From RGIG1995 sp045126815 (GTDB taxonomy: Bacteria > Bacillota > Clostridia > Oscillospirales > CAG-272), in NCBI GenBank assembly GCA_045126815.1, contig JBGVPD010000002.1, forward strand, positions 1 to 19,737: DNA of 19,737 nt, given 5' to 3'. Positions within the stretch are counted from its first letter, which is position 1. The number at the start of each line of letters is the position of its first letter. Of the stretch, positions 6,725 to 15,655 are shown one piece after another. A program made the position numbers and the translations under genes. The notes beneath the pieces are model-generated. The model saw only the letters and a program-made list of their open reading frames with translations. It made no database searches and was not told the origin of the DNA.

Positions 6725-8188
6725 TCATCTCCTATTTAAAAATCTGCCTCGGTTAAGCATTTCAAACGTTTCTTCAAATTGCTGTTCTTCGGCGGCTTCC
6801 GTAAAGGCGTTTTCGTTTTCCGCTTGTACGGAATGTTGTTTTGAAACTTCTTCGTGTATTTGTTTGAGTTGTTCTACAAGAATATCTATTTGCGATCTCG
6901 GATTTCCGTTTTCATCAACTTTTTCAACGGTCGTTAATTCGTCAAGGTTGTTTGAATAAGAACCTGATTTGAAGAGCGCGTATTTTGCAAGTACAGGGCC
7001 TACAAGCTCATACATAATACCTGCCGAGAGGATTATGGTTTGAATGGTATCTCCCAACGTTCCGCCGAGACTTCTTGAACAAAGGGCTGCAAGCGGGATA
7101 GCAACACCTGCTTGAGGAATAAGTGCCAACCCCAAATAATCACGTGTTAACTTTTGCTTTTTCATAAGTAACGAGCCGGAGAACGAGCCAAAATATTTTC
7201 CGATTATTCTGACGATAAAGTACAGAATACTTATAACCAAAAGAGATACGCCGCTGTCTCCGCCGTCGGAGAGAAGCGCGTTAAGGTTAAAATTCATACC
7301 CGAACGAACAAAAAACAGGAGTAATATCGGGGGGCTGAAATAGTTTAGCTGTTTAAACAAATTTTCGTCTCCCGAAACATTTCTGTACACCGTACCCATA
7401 GCCATACAGCCGAGAAGGGGTGAAACGTCAAGAAGAACGCAAATTCCACAAAACAGAAGTAGTACGCTGACTGAAATTATAAGTCGGTTGTCTGCGGTTC
7501 TTTTTCCTGCCGGAGGCAGAAGAAATACGATGATGAACGCCATAAGAGAACCGAGACCTATCATAAGTATGTTTTTTATTACGGGAATAACTACCGATTG
7601 GAAAAGTGATACGTCGTTTCCCGATGCTACAAGTCCTGACGCAACTGATACACCGATACTGAAAGCGAAAAGTCCTACTATGTTGTCAACGGCAATAACT
7701 TGCAACAGCGAGTCAACAAAATCGCCCTTGGCTCTTGTCTGTCTTATGGTCATCATTGTTGACGTAGGAGCAGTAACCGATGCCAATGCAGACAAAACAA
7801 GCGACATAGCAAGGCTTAATCGAAGTATAAAGAACGTCAGCACGAAAATGACTATTGCCGAAGCAAACGATTCAAAAAGAGCTATACATACAGATTTCAA
7901 ACCGTTTTTCTTGAAAGAGTCGACCTTGAAGTATTCGCCGATACAGAAGGATATCAAAGCTAAAGCCATATCAGCCAGAAAATCTGTGCCCGATATGAAT
8001 CCTTGAGGTATCAGATTAAAAAAATAAGGACCGATAAGTATACCGGTTAGTATGTATGCAGTAACGTTAGGCAGTCCCAAAAGCTTGGTCAGCTTGGTCA
8101 TCATAAAACCAAGGAAGAGCATAATGGCGACGGATAAAATAATACCTGAAGCAGAACCTGCCGACAGGTTGAGTACGGAAAGCACCAT
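6725..8188 (-). CDS. Cation/proton antiporter, CPA (Na_H_Exchanger) family
   Basis: 487 aa. About 12-13 hydrophobic segments fill residues 10-415, consistent with the Na_H_Exchanger fold. The TAPTS motif at 139-143 and the ion-binding Asp168 in VIAVDNIVGL mark the crossed helices. The VDN motif has a single Asp where many CPA2 proteins have two, so stoichiometry and ion (Na+ or K+) cannot be assigned. The hydrophilic C-terminal tail (about 418-487) is acidic and looks helical; it lacks the Rossmann TrkA-N domain of KefB/KefC. AAGGAGAA upstream supports the start. It heads a two-gene unit with the MgtC-like protein and is divergent from a LysR-type regulator, its most likely controller. Confidence 0.88.
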   Translation of the reverse strand: MVLSVLNLSAGSASGIILSVAIMLFLGFMMTKLTKLLGLPNVTAYILTGILIGPYFFNLIPQGFISGTDFLADMALALISFCIGEYFKVDSFKKNGLKSVCIALFESFASAIVIFVLTFFILRLSLAMSLVLSALASVTAPTSTMMTIRQTRAKGDFVDSLLQVIAVDNIVGLFAFSIGVSVASGLVASGNDVSLFQSVVIPVIKNILMIGLGSLMAFIIVFLLPPAGKRTADNRLIISVSVLLLFCGICVLLDVSPLLGCMAMGTVYRNVSGDENLFKQLNYFSPPILLLFFVRSGMNFNLNALLSDGGDSGVSLLVISILYFIVRIIGKYFGSFSGSLLMKKQKLTRDYLGLALIPQAGVAIPLAALCSRSLGGTLGDTIQTIILSAGIMYELVGPVLAKYALFKSGSYSNNLDELTTVEKVDENGNPRSQIDILVEQLKQIHEEVSKQHSVQAENENAFTEAAEEQQFEETFEMLNRGRFLNRR

Positions 8189-8372
8189 AGCAGTGTTTCT
8201 CCTTTTTATTGTAATAGCAATAATAATTATTCTTTTTGTAAAAATATGACGAAAAAAATAATATATTATCTATTGCATTTGCAGTTATTATATGATACAC
8301 TAATGTCGTCAGAAAGAAAAATTATTTTTATTTAGTTTTTGATAAAAAAATGTAATGGTACAGAGGTGTGTT
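8189..8372. promoter_or_regulatory. Divergent control region, antiporter and LysR gene
   Basis: A very AT-rich region. Toward the LysR gene: TTGCAT (8273-8278), a 17-bp spacer, TACACT (8296-8301) with an extended TGA. Toward the antiporter: a minus-strand TATAAT (8287-8292) with a poor -35. The two promoters overlap, as is common for LysR-type autoregulation. A perfect 12-bp palindrome, ATAATATATTAT (8258-8269), is a possible operator, but AT-richness makes chance likely. Confidence 0.45.
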
Positions 8373-9272
8373 ATGGTCGATCCTAAAATTGAATCCTTGT
8401 TGACGGTAGCAAAATACGGAAATTTCACAAGAGCGGCAGAAGTGTTATCTCTCACTCAGCCTGCGGTAAGCCATCATATAAAACAGCTTGAAAATGAATT
8501 GGGAATTACGATTTTTTCAAGGAAAAAAGGCGATTTGAAGCTGACAAGTGCGGGGGAAATCGTTGTTAAGTATGCTTTAAGGATAAATGCCGTTTACGAT
8601 AGAATGAAAGAGGTATTATCCGACAGAGAGAACAATATTGAACGACTGAGAATAGGTATAACCCATACGGCAGAAAGTAACATTATAGCCGAAGTTTTGG
8701 CAAAATACGGAAACGATAACCCTGACATTATTATAACGATTATAACGGACTCGATAAAAAATCTTTATACAATGCTTGAAAATTACGAGATAGATTTTGC
8801 TATTGTAGAGGGAATATCGGGAAATTCCGAAATAAACTCGGTGTTGCTTGACACAGACTATCTTGTATGTGCTGTTGCAAACGAAAACCCTTTGGCACAG
8901 CAGTCAATAGTAACAATTGAAGAATTGAAAAAGCAGAGACTTATTTTGCGTTTACCTATGTCGGGAACGGTTAATTTGTTTATAAGCAGTCTTGAAAGTA
9001 TAAACAGGTCGATTGACGAATTTAACGTTATTCTCGAAGTGGACAACATTGATACCATAAAAACTCTTATCAGAAAAAATCTCGGCGTATCCATTCTTCC
9101 TAAATCTACTTGTATGGACGAGGTCGGTAAGAAGAAAATGACAATATTGCCTATTGAGAATCTCAGCATGATAAGAGAGACCAACATTATATATTTGAAG
9201 GATTTCAACCACCCCGAAGTTCTTCAGGGAATTACCAAGCTTTACAACAAGATCTCAAAAATTCAAAAGTAA
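8373..9272 (+). CDS. LysR-type transcriptional regulator
   Basis: 299 aa from the chosen start. The N-terminal winged helix-turn-helix (about 1-60) is classic: LTVAKYGNFTRAAEVLSLTQPAVSHHIKQLENELGI, then FSRKKGDLKLTSAGE. A linker helix and a periplasmic-binding-like effector domain (about 90-299) follow, with RLRIGITHT opening the first strand. I place the start at 8373, not the in-frame ATG at 8355, because AGAGGTG (8362-8368) precedes 8373 properly and nothing ribosome-like precedes 8355. It is divergent from the antiporter/mgtC pair and upstream of the NhaC antiporter; either is a plausible target. The effector is unknown. Confidence 0.92.
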   Translation: MVDPKIESLLTVAKYGNFTRAAEVLSLTQPAVSHHIKQLENELGITIFSRKKGDLKLTSAGEIVVKYALRINAVYDRMKEVLSDRENNIERLRIGITHTAESNIIAEVLAKYGNDNPDIIITIITDSIKNLYTMLENYEIDFAIVEGISGNSEINSVLLDTDYLVCAVANENPLAQQSIVTIEELKKQRLILRLPMSGTVNLFISSLESINRSIDEFNVILEVDNIDTIKTLIRKNLGVSILPKSTCMDEVGKKKMTILPIENLSMIRETNIIYLKDFNHPEVLQGITKLYNKISKIQK

Positions 9273-9301
9273 TCGGAGAAACAAAAACAAATTTACGATC
9301 A

Positions 9302-9339
9302 GCACTCTTATGTTTTTATATAAGAGTGTTTTTTGTTTT
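9302..9339 (+). terminator. Terminator after the LysR gene
   Basis: CACTCTTAT (9303-9311) pairs with ATAAGAGTG (9320-9328), plus an outer G-T pair, and is followed by TTTTTTGTTTTA. Confidence 0.88.
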
Positions 9340-9440
9340 ATGTGTAATTGAGAGATGGTGGGCGAAATCTACCGTATATCGTATTTTTTAGGAGATGTTA
9401 ACGAATAAGCGCTTTTTTGGTATGCATATTGCCGAAACGG

Positions 9441-9468
9441 TTGACATTTTGTTGAAATAGGATATAAT
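9441..9468 (+). promoter_or_regulatory. Strong promoter for the nhaC-like gene
   Basis: Consensus TTGACA (9441-9446), a 16-bp spacer and consensus TATAAT (9463-9468), 47 bp before the start codon. No operator or riboswitch structure is evident in the short leader. Confidence 0.8.
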
Positions 9469-9515
9469 AAATATATAAAAAGTTAATACTTTTGTAAAAA
9501 ATAAAGGAGAAACTA

Positions 9516-11246
9516 ATGAAACTTTTCAGATTTAAGAAGCTGTTTGCTTGTCTGGCATTGGTTTTGATGTTTGCAGTTATACTTGCTCCGGCGGTATTTG
9601 CTGAAGAAACCGAAGAACAGCCTGACTTGACTCAGTATGACAATGCTTATGCATATCTTGATGAATATGCAGATAACAGTCTCAGTGATGAGAATTTTAA
9701 AGAAAATTCGGCTACCGCGCTTAAAACGGTTAAGGAAAGTATGCCGCAGTATGCGTCTTTTTGGGCACTCATTCCGCCCATTATCGCAATTGTACTTGCC
9801 TTGATAACAAAGGAAGTTTATTCTTCACTGTTTATAGGTATAGTATCCGGTGCATTACTTGCTTCTAACTTTAAGGCAACAGCAACGGTTGACTACGTTG
9901 TAAGCGACGGTATTATTTCGGCTGTATCTGATACAGCGGGTATATTTGCATTCCTCGTAATACTCGGTGCTATTGTGTCTTTGGTTAACAAAGCCGGTGG
10001 TTCTGCTGCATTCGGAAGATGGGCAAAAGAACACATTCACTCAAAAGTGGGTGCTGCTATTGCAACGTTTATACTCGGTTTGCTTATATTCATAGACGAC
10101 TATTTCAACTGCTTGACAGTTGGTTCGGTTATGAGACCCGTAACTGACACACACAAGATATCACGTTCAAAACTTGCATATCTTATCGATGCTACGGCAG
10201 CTCCCGTATGTATGATAGCTCCTATCTCATCGTGGGCAGCGGCAGTTGCAAGCTATGCTGACGAAGGTGAAGGAATCGCACTTTTCGTTAAGGCTATTCC
10301 TTACAACTTCTACTCACTCCTTACTTTCGTATTTATCATTGGTATCGTTTTGATGAAGGTTGATTACGGCCCGATGAAGCTTCATGAATTGAATGCTGAA
10401 AACGGAGACCTCTTTACATCAGGCGAGGTAAAGAATACAAACGAAGTTGAAAACGGAAACCCCAAAGGTATCGTATTTGACCTTATATTCCCCGTATTGG
10501 TTCTTATCGTTGCATGTGTTGCTGCTTTGCTTTATAACGGTAACGGTAACAGCTTTGCAAATTTAAACTTTATCGAAGCATTTTCTAATACAGATGCAAC
10601 GGTTGGTTTGCCTTGGGGCGGTCTTATTGCTCTTGTTATTTCAATTGCTTACTTCACAATTCGCAGAGTAATAACATTTAAGTCTTGTATGGAATCAATT
10701 CCCGAAGGATTTAAGGCGATGGTTCCTGCGATACTTATTCTTACAATGGCAACGGCTCTTAAGAATATGACGACTATTTTGGGCGCAAAAGTATTCGTAG
10801 CTCAGTTGATGGAAGGTGCGGCAGCAGGACTCAGCAGTCTTCTTCCCGCAATCATATTCCTTGTAGCTTGTGGTCTTGCTTTTGCGACTGGTACATCTTG
10901 GGGAACTTTCGGAATACTTATTCCTATCGTAACGGCTATATTTACAGCAGATCCTACACTTATGATAATCGGTATTTCCGCTTGTCTTGCAGGTGCTGTA
11001 TGCGGTGACCACTGTTCACCTATTTCCGATACAACGATTATGTCATCAGCAGGCGCTCAGTGTGATCACGTTAACCACGTTTCTACACAGTTGCCTTACG
11101 CTATTACGGTTGCGGCAGTATCTTTCGTAAGCTATATTATCGCTCCGTTCGTTCGTTCGGCATGGATAGCACTTCCCATAGCATTAGTACTTATGGTTGC
11201 TGTATTGTTTGGAATCAAAGTTGTTACAACAAAAAAAGCAAAATAA
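9516..11246 (+). CDS. nhaC: NhaC-family Na+/H+ antiporter with signal peptide
   Basis: 576 aa. It exchanges cytoplasmic Na+ (or, in some relatives, an organic anion pair such as malate/lactate) against protons across the membrane. The antiporter domain begins near residue 80 with ALIPPIIAIVLALITKEVYSSLFIGI. Family blocks follow: FIDDYFNCLTVGSVMRPVTD, APISSWAA, FATGTSWGTFGI, and GDHCSPISDTTIMSSAGA (497-514) with HVNHVSTQLPYA. Upstream is a typical cleavable signal peptide (1-29, APAVFA then EE) and a roughly 45-residue acidic segment predicted to lie outside. This topology suggests that the membrane domain starts outside. AAAGGAGA at 9503-9510 fixes the start. It is a single-gene transcript with its own promoter and terminator. 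The substrate is inferred from family only. Confidence 0.92.
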   Translation: MKLFRFKKLFACLALVLMFAVILAPAVFAEETEEQPDLTQYDNAYAYLDEYADNSLSDENFKENSATALKTVKESMPQYASFWALIPPIIAIVLALITKEVYSSLFIGIVSGALLASNFKATATVDYVVSDGIISAVSDTAGIFAFLVILGAIVSLVNKAGGSAAFGRWAKEHIHSKVGAAIATFILGLLIFIDDYFNCLTVGSVMRPVTDTHKISRSKLAYLIDATAAPVCMIAPISSWAAAVASYADEGEGIALFVKAIPYNFYSLLTFVFIIGIVLMKVDYGPMKLHELNAENGDLFTSGEVKNTNEVENGNPKGIVFDLIFPVLVLIVACVAALLYNGNGNSFANLNFIEAFSNTDATVGLPWGGLIALVISIAYFTIRRVITFKSCMESIPEGFKAMVPAILILTMATALKNMTTILGAKVFVAQLMEGAAAGLSSLLPAIIFLVACGLAFATGTSWGTFGILIPIVTAIFTADPTLMIIGISACLAGAVCGDHCSPISDTTIMSSAGAQCDHVNHVSTQLPYAITVAAVSFVSYIIAPFVRSAWIALPIALVLMVAVLFGIKVVTTKKAK

Positions 11247-11271
11247 TAAATAGTATATAGTATTTGTTAAT

Positions 11272-11320
11272 AAAACCCTTTTCACTACACGTTTTTCCGT
11301 GTAATGAAGAGGGTTTTTTG
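11272..11320 (+). terminator. Terminator after the nhaC-like gene
   Basis: An 18-bp stem from AACCCTTTTCACTACACG to its partner, with one mismatch and one G-T pair, loop TTTTTC, followed by TTTTTT. The A-run before the stem means it could also act in reverse. Confidence 0.9.
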
Positions 11321-11400
11321 TGTTCTGAATTTATAATAGGAAAAAATTAATAAAAATAAATTTTGTTCACAGAATATTGTAGAAAATGTGTTGTTAGATA

Positions 11401-11409
11401 TGTTAGAAT
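11401..11409 (+). promoter_or_regulatory. Possible extended -10 for the ABC exporter operon
   Basis: TGTTAGAAT gives an extended -10 (TG, one base, TAGAAT). The closest -35-like TTGTAG (11377-11382) is 21 bp away, too far for a standard promoter, so the call rests on the extended -10 alone. Confidence 0.35.
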
Positions 11410-11475
11410 AATAAGAGTTAATTATATTTATTAGAGTTTTTGTTAAATAAGACAGTATGGAGAAAGGAAAAAGAA

Positions 11476-13227
11476 ATGATAAAAAGGTTTTTCGGTTGCA
11501 TAAGAGAATATAAGCTGCCGACAATTTTTACTCTTATTTTTATCGTTGCCGAAGTGGTGATCGAGTGTTTGTTGCCGTTTATAACGTCGAGAGTTATTAA
11601 TAACCTTGAAAAAAATATAGCAACGCTTGAAATGGGTTATATGGTTAAAGTGGGTTGTTTGCTCATTCTTATGGCGGTTTTGTCTCTTTGTTGCGGAGCG
11701 ATAGCGGCGGTAACGTGTGCTAAGGCGTCTACGGGATTTGCAAAAAATCTCAGGCACGATATTTTTGAAAACATTCAAACTTATTCTTTTGAAAATATAG
11801 ACAAGTTTTCATCATCGTCATTGGTTACCAGAATGACAACTGACGTAGCAAACGTGCAGATGTCGTTTATGATGCTTATAAGAATTGCTGTCAGAGCACC
11901 TCTTATGCTTGTTTTCTCGATAGTAATGGCGTATATTATGGGCGGAAAACTTGCGGGTTCTTTTGTCGTTATTATTCCCATTTTAAGTTTCGGTCTTATT
12001 ATGGTGGGAAAAAAGGCTATGCCGGCATTCAAAAGAGTATTTAAAAAATATGACAGATTAAACGAATCAATAGAAGAAAACGTACGCGCTATGCGTGTTG
12101 TAAAAGGCTTTTCAAGAGAAGATTACGAAAAGCAAAAGTTTGCATTTGCCGCAGACGATATAACGAAAGATTTTACAAAGGCAGAGCGTATAGTTGCATT
12201 AAACTCACCTTTGATGCAATTCTGTATTTATTTCAATATGATATTCGTTATGCTTGTCGGTTCTCGTCTTGCAATAACCTCGGGCGGTAACGTTATCAAC
12301 GTGGGCGAAATGTCTGCGATGCTGACATACGGCATACAGATACTTATGCAGCTCATGATGCTTTCTATGATATACGTTATGATGACAATGTCACTTGAGT
12401 CTATGAAGCGTATATACGAAGTATTGGAAGAAAAAACGGCATTGGCTAACTGTAATAACCCCGTATTTGAAGTTAAGAATGGCTCAATAGATTTTGAAAA
12501 CGTAAACTTTAAGTATTCGTCAAAGGCGAAGAAGTATGCGTTGTCCGACGTTAATTTACATATCGAATCGGGAATGACCGTTGGTGTTATCGGTGGAACG
12601 GGTTCGGGTAAATCTTCGTTTGTTCAGCTTATTCCGAGACTGTATGACGTGAGCGACGGATGTGTAAAGGTCGGAAACGTTGACGTTCGAGAATACGATA
12701 TTGAAACGCTTAGAGGACAGGTTGCTATGGTGTTGCAGAAGAATCTTCTGTTCTCGGGTACCATAAAGGAAAATCTTCGTTGGGGTAATGAAAATGCGAC
12801 TGACGAAGAGATAAAAAATGCTTGTATTTTAGCACAGGCGCACGATTTTGTAATGAGTTTTCCTGACGGGTACGACACCAAGATAGAGCAGGGTGGAACC
12901 AACGTTTCGGGAGGACAAAAACAGAGACTTTGTATTGCAAGGGCACTTCTTAAAAAACCGAAGATCCTTATATTAGACGACTCAACAAGCGCCGTTGACA
13001 CAAAAACGGATGCGCTTATCCGTGCGGGATTTAAAGAATATATACCCGAAACTACAAAGATCATTATTGCTCAAAGAGTGGCATCGGTACAGTCTGCCGA
13101 TATGATAATCGTAATGGATAACGGAAAGATCCAAGATGTCGGAACCCACGCTGAATTGCTTGAAAAGAGCAGCATTTACCGCGAGGTATATGAACAGCAG
13201 ACGAACGGGGGTGAAGATAATGAATAA
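11476..13227 (+). CDS. ABC exporter half-transporter, degenerate ATPase site subunit
   Basis: 583 aa. Six membrane helices (about 15-310) precede an ATP-binding domain with Walker A GGTGSGKSS (K379), the signature NVSGGQKQ and Walker B LILDDSTS. The catalytic Glu after the Walker B Asp501 is Asp502, and the switch His is Gln533 (IIAQR). These two substitutions typify the degenerate partner of heterodimeric exporters such as TM287/288 or BmrC/BmrD. The start is at 11476, where GGAGAAAGG precedes; an in-frame ATG at 11440 has no good ribosome site. The stop overlaps the next gene by 8 nt, implying translational coupling. The substrate is unknown (drug, peptide or lipid). No regulator is adjacent. 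Confidence 0.94.
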   Translation: MIKRFFGCIREYKLPTIFTLIFIVAEVVIECLLPFITSRVINNLEKNIATLEMGYMVKVGCLLILMAVLSLCCGAIAAVTCAKASTGFAKNLRHDIFENIQTYSFENIDKFSSSSLVTRMTTDVANVQMSFMMLIRIAVRAPLMLVFSIVMAYIMGGKLAGSFVVIIPILSFGLIMVGKKAMPAFKRVFKKYDRLNESIEENVRAMRVVKGFSREDYEKQKFAFAADDITKDFTKAERIVALNSPLMQFCIYFNMIFVMLVGSRLAITSGGNVINVGEMSAMLTYGIQILMQLMMLSMIYVMMTMSLESMKRIYEVLEEKTALANCNNPVFEVKNGSIDFENVNFKYSSKAKKYALSDVNLHIESGMTVGVIGGTGSGKSSFVQLIPRLYDVSDGCVKVGNVDVREYDIETLRGQVAMVLQKNLLFSGTIKENLRWGNENATDEEIKNACILAQAHDFVMSFPDGYDTKIEQGGTNVSGGQKQRLCIARALLKKPKILILDDSTSAVDTKTDALIRAGFKEYIPETTKIIIAQRVASVQSADMIIVMDNGKIQDVGTHAELLEKSSIYREVYEQQTNGGEDNE

Positions 13228-15157
13228 GCAGAATATGAAATTTAAAGGTGCGCCCCCTATGAAGAGAAAAATGAACTTTAAGGTTCTGTCTCGGGTGATG
13301 AAACTTCTTTTTAAGTCATATCCCGTTCTTATTCCGATAGTTGGCGTTTGTATTGTTTCTTCTGCTATAGTGTCGGCGATACCGTCTGTATTCACCCAGA
13401 AGGTAATGGCAGTCGTAACCTCTTGTTATGAAAGAGGGGAAACGAGCTGGGCGGTTGCAAGTAAAGAAATCGTGCCTATGGTAGCTATACTTATAGGGCT
13501 TTACGTTTTGGCTTGGACTTTTATGCTTGTTCAAACACAGCTTATGGCTTATATAACACAAGGTTTTCTCGGTAAAATGAGAAAGAAGATGTTTGACGGT
13601 ATGCAGTCACTTCCGATAAAGTATTTTGATACGCATAAGCACGGCGATATTATGAGCCATTATACGAACGATATAGATACATTGAGACAGCTCGTATCTC
13701 AGTCGTTGCCCAGTTTATTGCAGGCAAGTATAATTGTTGTAACCGTTTTGGGAATAATGCTTTATTACAGCTTCCTTATGACAGGAGTTGTGCTTTTGGG
13801 TGTTATACTGATGATTACCGTATCTAAAAAATTTGGTGCAGGATCGGCAAAATATTTTATCAGACAGCAGAAGGCGATAGGTAAGACCGAGGGCTTTGTT
13901 CAGGAAATGATGAACGGTCAAAAGGTTATAAAAGTGTTCTGCCACGAGGAACAGGTTAAGAAAGAGTTTAACGAGATAAACGAAGAAGTTTGTTCCGATA
14001 GCTACAAGGCTCATGCTTTTGCCAATATTTTAGGGCCTGTTATTATGAACATCGGTAACATACTTTATGCTATATGCATTACGGTGGGCGGCTTGTTCTT
14101 GATATGTAACGTTCCCAACTTTGGTTTTGCAGGTATAAAGGTGTTTACGATCGATATCGTAATCCCGTTTTTGAATATGACAAAGCAGTTTACGGGTAAC
14201 GTTAACCAGGTATCTCAGCAGATAAACTCTGTTATTATGGCTATGGCGGGCGCAGAAAGAGTGTTCTCGCTTATGGACGAAGAAAAAGAAGTTGACGAGG
14301 GTTACGTAACGCTTGTTAATGCGAAGGTAGCAGAAGACGGAACAATAGAAGAAAGCAAAACAAGAACGGGCAAGTGGGCATGGAAGCATCCACACGGAGA
14401 CGGTACTTTGACGTATACGGAGTTGAAAGGTGACGTAAGGTTATTCGACGTAGACTTTGGATACAAAGAGGATAAGCAGGTTTTGCACGACGTATCCGTT
14501 TACGCAGAGCCGGGACAGAAGGTTGCTTTTGTAGGCGCTACGGGTGCGGGTAAGACTACCATTACGAATCTTATAAACAGATTTTACGATATTGCCGACG
14601 GAAAGATAAGATACGACGGAATTAATATAAATAAGATAAAGAAATCCGACCTTCGCCGTTCACTTGGAATAGTGTTGCAGGAAACGAACTTGTTTACGGG
14701 TACCGTAATGGAAAATATCAGATACGGAAACCTTGAAGCAACAGACGAAGAGTGCAGAAATGCCGCAAAATTAGCGGGAGCTGACGATTTTATAACAAGA
14801 TTGCCAAACGGTTATGAAACGATGCTTTCAAACAACGGTTCAAATCTTTCGCAAGGACAGCGACAGCTTATAGCGATAGCGAGAGCGGCAGTTGCAGACC
14901 CGCCGGTTATGATACTTGACGAGGCGACTTCGTCTATTGATACCAGAACAGAGGCTATCGTTCAAAGGGGTATGGATAAGCTTATGGAGGGCAGAACGGT
15001 ATTTGTTATTGCTCATAGATTATCCACAGTCAGAAACTCCGACGTTATAATGGTGCTTGACAAAGGCAGAATAATAGAAAAAGGAAATCACGAAAAACTC
15101 ATTTCCGAAAAAGGAACTTATTATCAGCTTTATACGGGCGCATTTGAGCTTGAATAA
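13220..15157 (+). CDS. ABC exporter half-transporter, consensus ATPase site subunit
   Basis: 645 aa from the chosen start (GGGGGTGA five bases before the ATG at 13220, overlapping the previous stop). Six membrane helices span about 35-330. Walker A is GATGAGKTT (K445), Walker B MILDEATS (D567, catalytic E568), and the switch His599 is in IAHRLST. The signature is LSQGQ rather than LSGGQ, which fits a heterodimer: this signature faces the partner's degenerate site. Between the membrane and ATPase domains lies a roughly 50-residue insert containing EGYVTLVNAK and WAWKHPHGDG, which I recall from many clostridial homologues. It pairs with the preceding gene as one exporter; the substrate is unknown. 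Confidence 0.95.
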   Translation: MNKQNMKFKGAPPMKRKMNFKVLSRVMKLLFKSYPVLIPIVGVCIVSSAIVSAIPSVFTQKVMAVVTSCYERGETSWAVASKEIVPMVAILIGLYVLAWTFMLVQTQLMAYITQGFLGKMRKKMFDGMQSLPIKYFDTHKHGDIMSHYTNDIDTLRQLVSQSLPSLLQASIIVVTVLGIMLYYSFLMTGVVLLGVILMITVSKKFGAGSAKYFIRQQKAIGKTEGFVQEMMNGQKVIKVFCHEEQVKKEFNEINEEVCSDSYKAHAFANILGPVIMNIGNILYAICITVGGLFLICNVPNFGFAGIKVFTIDIVIPFLNMTKQFTGNVNQVSQQINSVIMAMAGAERVFSLMDEEKEVDEGYVTLVNAKVAEDGTIEESKTRTGKWAWKHPHGDGTLTYTELKGDVRLFDVDFGYKEDKQVLHDVSVYAEPGQKVAFVGATGAGKTTITNLINRFYDIADGKIRYDGININKIKKSDLRRSLGIVLQETNLFTGTVMENIRYGNLEATDEECRNAAKLAGADDFITRLPNGYETMLSNNGSNLSQGQRQLIAIARAAVADPPVMILDEATSSIDTRTEAIVQRGMDKLMEGRTVFVIAHRLSTVRNSDVIMVLDKGRIIEKGNHEKLISEKGTYYQLYTGAFELE

Positions 15158-15171
15158 GATCACGATTAAAT

Positions 15172-15226
15172 AAAAGGCTGTATTGCCGAGCTTTAACAAA
15201 AATGCTTGGTGATACAGTCTTTTTAG
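15172..15226 (+). terminator. Terminator after the ABC exporter operon
   Basis: AAAAGGCTGTATTGCCGAGC pairs over about 20 positions, several of them G-T, with the segment ending ACAGTCTTTT; a T-run follows. Confidence 0.85.
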
Positions 15227-15328
15227 TTTAACTTTGTATGTTAAAAGTTTTTGCGGTTTTCAAAGGGGCTTTTTTGTTTTTTTTTCAATAATATTGGAAT
15301 AAAAGTGACTTCACTTCCTAATTTGTAG

Positions 15329-15350
15329 GGGGCGACGTCCCCGACGCCCC
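15329..15350 (-). repeat. 22-nt GC hairpin module, copy 2
   Basis: Reverse orientation. Arms GGGGCG and CGCCCC, with a CCCC tip strand where other reverse copies have CCTC. Preceded by CTAATTTGTAG, matching the CTAACTNGTAG flank of other copies. Confidence 0.8.
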
Positions 15351-15398
15351 GATTTATGTACGATTTTCACCAATAATATTGATTAAAAATAACTTTAC

Positions 15399-15426
15399 TT
15401 ACTTTCTTGACGAAGCAAGAAAGTAA
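15399..15426. repeat. TTACTTTCTTG hairpin, copy 2
   Basis: TTACTTTCTTG, loop ACGAAG, CAAGAAAGTAA. The stem is identical to the copies at 103-132 and 19277-19306 apart from the outermost pair; the loop differs. Confidence 0.85.
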
Positions 15427-15489
15427 CATAAAAAAAGAAAAGTAATGTTTTTTTATTCCAATAATATTGGTGAAAATTAAACATTAAAC

Positions 15490-15511
15490 GGACCGTCGGG
15501 GACGTCGGTCC
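15490..15511 (+). repeat. 22-nt GC hairpin module, copy 3, with compensated arms
   Basis: Arms are GGACCG and CGGTCC instead of GGGGCG and CGCCCC. Both changed positions are matched on the other arm, so pairing is fully kept while the sequence differs. The following CCTACAAATTAGAAGGG matches the usual flank. Confidence 0.8.
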
Positions 15512-15606
15512 CTACAAATTAGAAGGGAAAGTTTTTTTATTCCAATAACATTGGCAAAAATCGTTTGTTATTACGGTACGTCGAGTTAGGGGGGGCTCGT
15601 GATAGA

Positions 15607-15648
15607 GGGGTCCCGAACCGCACGGAGTAAGGTTTTGAGGGACTCGTG
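15607..15648 (+). repeat. Large stem-loop element, copy B, divergent
   Basis: GTCCC (15610-15614) pairs with GGGAC (15639-15643) and GAACC with GGTTT around the loop GCACGGAGTAA. A TGA bulge is present. The arms differ from other copies yet still pair. Confidence 0.65.
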
Positions 15649-15655
15649 GTGTAAA

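Noticed and set aside
7488..8006. 172-aa plus-strand frame inside the antiporter gene
   Set aside because: It is antisense to a clear membrane transporter with conserved motifs and has no ribosome site or family features.
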